Below are positions 62,566 to 64,000 of a stretch of 64,000 nucleotides of DNA, in pieces (within the stretch, counting starts at the first letter, position 1; each line of letters begins with the position of its first letter). The notes under the pieces were generated by a model. The model did no database searches. It saw nothing but the letters and a program-made list of their open reading frames with translations, and was not told the origin of the DNA. Origin of the DNA: Roseiconus nitratireducens (GTDB taxonomy: Bacteria; Planctomycetota; Planctomycetia; Pirellulales; Pirellulaceae); contig NZ_VWOX01000002.1 in NCBI RefSeq assembly GCF_008629675.1, forward strand, positions 558,001 to 622,000, read 5' to 3'. A program made the position numbers and the translations under genes.

Positions 62566-64000
62566 ATGGACGGCAAACGGTTCGACAAACGGGCTCTTTT
62601 CTCGGTCCGTCGCGGCACCCACCGCTCGCGATACTTTTCCATCCGCTCCCTGCTCGCCGGATCCGCGGTGTTCATCTTGACGATGGCCGCGGCCAAACCG
62701 TCCAGCGGCGACGAAGCCGAATGGATCTGGGCGACGAACACATCGGCCGAGCAGTCGATCCCGGTCGGACAACGCTGCTTCTTCCGCAAACCGATCAACC
62801 TGCGCGTCCCGGCGTTGGCAAAAATTGAAATTGCCGCCGACGATGAATACCAATTGTTCATCAACGGACATGCCGTGGGCGTCGGGAAATCATCCCGCCA
62901 AGTGGATGAATACGACGTCGGCGAATACTTCGAAGTCGGACGCAACATCGTCGCGATCGAGGTCACCAACCGTCGCGGCGATACCGCTGCTTTGGCCGCA
63001 CGCGTTTCCGTTCGGCCCGAAAACAGCGACAAATGGTACACCTTCAGCACCAATCCTTCGTGGAAGACGACAACCGAACCGAGCGAACTGTGGGAAACGG
63101 TCGTTTTCAATGACCGGCTGTGGGGCTCCGCTTCGTCATTCGGACCGCTGGGCGACACCGTGCCGTGGGACCGCACCGGGCCACCGGAAACGCCCGCCCC
63201 GGAAGCGATGGCCGACGCGCCACCGACCGATCATCCGCAGGACGGAAAATCGATCGTCGCCAACGACGCCCCTTCACCGTCGCCGCAGAACGCTTCCGCG
63301 GATACGTCCGGCCAGCGAGAGAGGTTTCAAATTCAAAAGGGATTCGGCGTCCAACGCGTGTTGGGTGACGACAAGGTCGGATCGGTGATCGCCATGACCT
63401 TCAACGAGTTCGGCCACCTGTTGATCTCGCAAGAAAACGGTCCGCTGCTGTTGGCCTACGATGACAACGGAGACGGCATCCCTGAAACCGTTCGCACCTA
63501 TTGTGAACTGGTAAAGTCCTGCCAAGGCATTTTGGCGCTCAACGGCGATGTGTTTGTGACCGCCGACGGCCCGGAAGGTGCCGCGCTTTACAAATTGGTG
63601 GATGCCGATCGCAACGGCACCCTGGAAAAGGCCACCGCGATCGTCAAGTTTGTCGATTGGAAGAATCGACCGGCGCAACCGGGTGAGCACGGTGCCCACG
63701 GTTTGCGACTGGGCCCCGACGGAATGATCTACGTCGCACTTGGAAGTCACGTCCAAGCGGTGGGCGAAGTGGGTGACGGCCAAACCTATCGCGACCCGTA
63801 TGAAGGTGACCTGCTGCCACGTTACGAGGATCCGGGCGGACATGGACGCGGCGTGAAGGCGCCCGGCGGAACCATCGTTCGGACCAATCCCGAAGGTTCC
63901 GTGGTCGAGCGTGTGGCCGGCGGATTGCGCAATCCCTACGACATCGTGTTCCATTCCGGTGGAGCAATGTTTGTCCACGACGCCGACATGGAATCGGACG
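62566..64000 (+). CDS. Exported PVC-type dehydrogenase, 5' part (truncated by window end)
   Basis: The frame is open from the ATG at 62566 to the window end, about 478 codons. A signal sequence is at about 25-45 (RSLLAGSAVFILTMAAA). Residues 50-180 form a galactose-binding-like beta domain (EIAADDEYQLFINGHAVGVG, SNPSWKTTTEPSELW-type strand). After a Pro/Ala linker, a propeller similar to the other dehydrogenases begins near 245 (MTFNEFGHLLISQENGPLLL; LRLGPDGMIYVALGSHVQAV; GTIVRTNPEGS; GLRNPYDIVFHSGG). It is the fourth member of the exported oxidoreductase group in the window. The rest, perhaps HEAT and haem domains, lies beyond. Confidence 0.87.
   Translation, partial: MDGKRFDKRALFSVRRGTHRSRYFSIRSLLAGSAVFILTMAAAKPSSGDEAEWIWATNTSAEQSIPVGQRCFFRKPINLRVPALAKIEIAADDEYQLFINGHAVGVGKSSRQVDEYDVGEYFEVGRNIVAIEVTNRRGDTAALAARVSVRPENSDKWYTFSTNPSWKTTTEPSELWETVVFNDRLWGSASSFGPLGDTVPWDRTGPPETPAPEAMADAPPTDHPQDGKSIVANDAPSPSPQNASADTSGQRERFQIQKGFGVQRVLGDDKVGSVIAMTFNEFGHLLISQENGPLLLAYDDNGDGIPETVRTYCELVKSCQGILALNGDVFVTADGPEGAALYKLVDADRNGTLEKATAIVKFVDWKNRPAQPGEHGAHGLRLGPDGMIYVALGSHVQAVGEVGDGQTYRDPYEGDLLPRYEDPGGHGRGVKAPGGTIVRTNPEGSVVERVAGGLRNPYDIVFHSGGAMFVHDADMESD

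Noticed and set aside
1..64000. tRNA, rRNA, riboswitch or T-box genes
   Set aside because: I looked in the gaps, including those upstream of leuC and asnS, and saw no tRNA-like or conserved leader structure; a covariance-model search would be decisive.

Overview
The window is GC-rich and gene-dense, and the genes present indicate a planctomycete, most likely a Pirellulaceae relative of Rhodopirellula, Rubripirellula or Stieleria. The main evidence is the lineage-typical secreted enzymes: a DUF1552 protein next to a DUF1587/1592/1588/1585 cytochrome protein, and several secreted 'membrane-bound dehydrogenase' beta-propellers carrying HEAT repeats and c-type haem domains. A PEP-CTERM protein, a BatA/VWA operon with a huge coiled-coil protein, and many intergenic hairpin repeats fit the same picture. 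I place it at family level only. I saw no rRNA, tRNA, CRISPR array, transposase, phage gene or transcription factor.

Layout. Positions 69-3381 (+) hold a BON-domain exported protein and a lipoprotein, each followed by a strong terminator, then an exported esterase. 3342-12104 (-) is a block of exported oxidoreductases: DUF1552, DUF1592 family, a cytochrome c/HEAT protein and a ThuA-NPCBM-dehydrogenase protein. 12483-17470 (+) has a FAD/Fe-S oxidoreductase followed by moaD, moaE and a cysteine desulfurase. 17596-26027 (-) has a fused SGNH/dehydrogenase/HEAT/cytochrome protein, a three-gene unit (two membrane proteins and an RNA m5C methyltransferase) and a fatty acid desaturase. 26457-36329 is housekeeping and exported genes on both strands: HI0933-type flavoprotein, leuCD, queA, a di-haem peroxidase-like protein with an unknown exported partner, and rarD. 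36827-50241 (+) is a six-gene operon, mostly joined by 4-base ATGA overlaps: DUF58, BatA/VWA, VWA, a 1967-residue DUF4175-like protein, a prenyltransferase-fold protein and a BshB1-type deacetylase. 50253-53032 (-) is a glycerate kinase coupled to a GH13_18 phosphorylase. 53243-64000 holds a membrane protein plus macro-domain pair, a small anchored protein, a PEP-CTERM protein between two hairpin arrays, alpha-glucan phosphorylase, an acyl-CoA dehydrogenase-like protein, asnS, and the 5' part of another exported dehydrogenase cut by the window end.

Functional links. The best-supported metabolic module is the phosphorylase/glycerate kinase pair, which would split glucosylglycerate, a compatible solute, into glucose-1-phosphate and D-glycerate and phosphorylate the glycerate. 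moaD-moaE-desulfurase looks like a compact molybdopterin sulfur-transfer unit. The exported haem and dehydrogenase proteins probably oxidise sugars or polysaccharide fragments outside the cytoplasm, but their substrates are unknown.

Intergenic space is dominated by short perfect hairpins in tandem or composite arrays (17.5, 24.5, 31.8-32.1, 55.2-55.5, 56.5-57.0 and 62.2-62.4 kb). One composite element occurs twice in opposite orientation. These arrays create long false reading frames, which I excluded.
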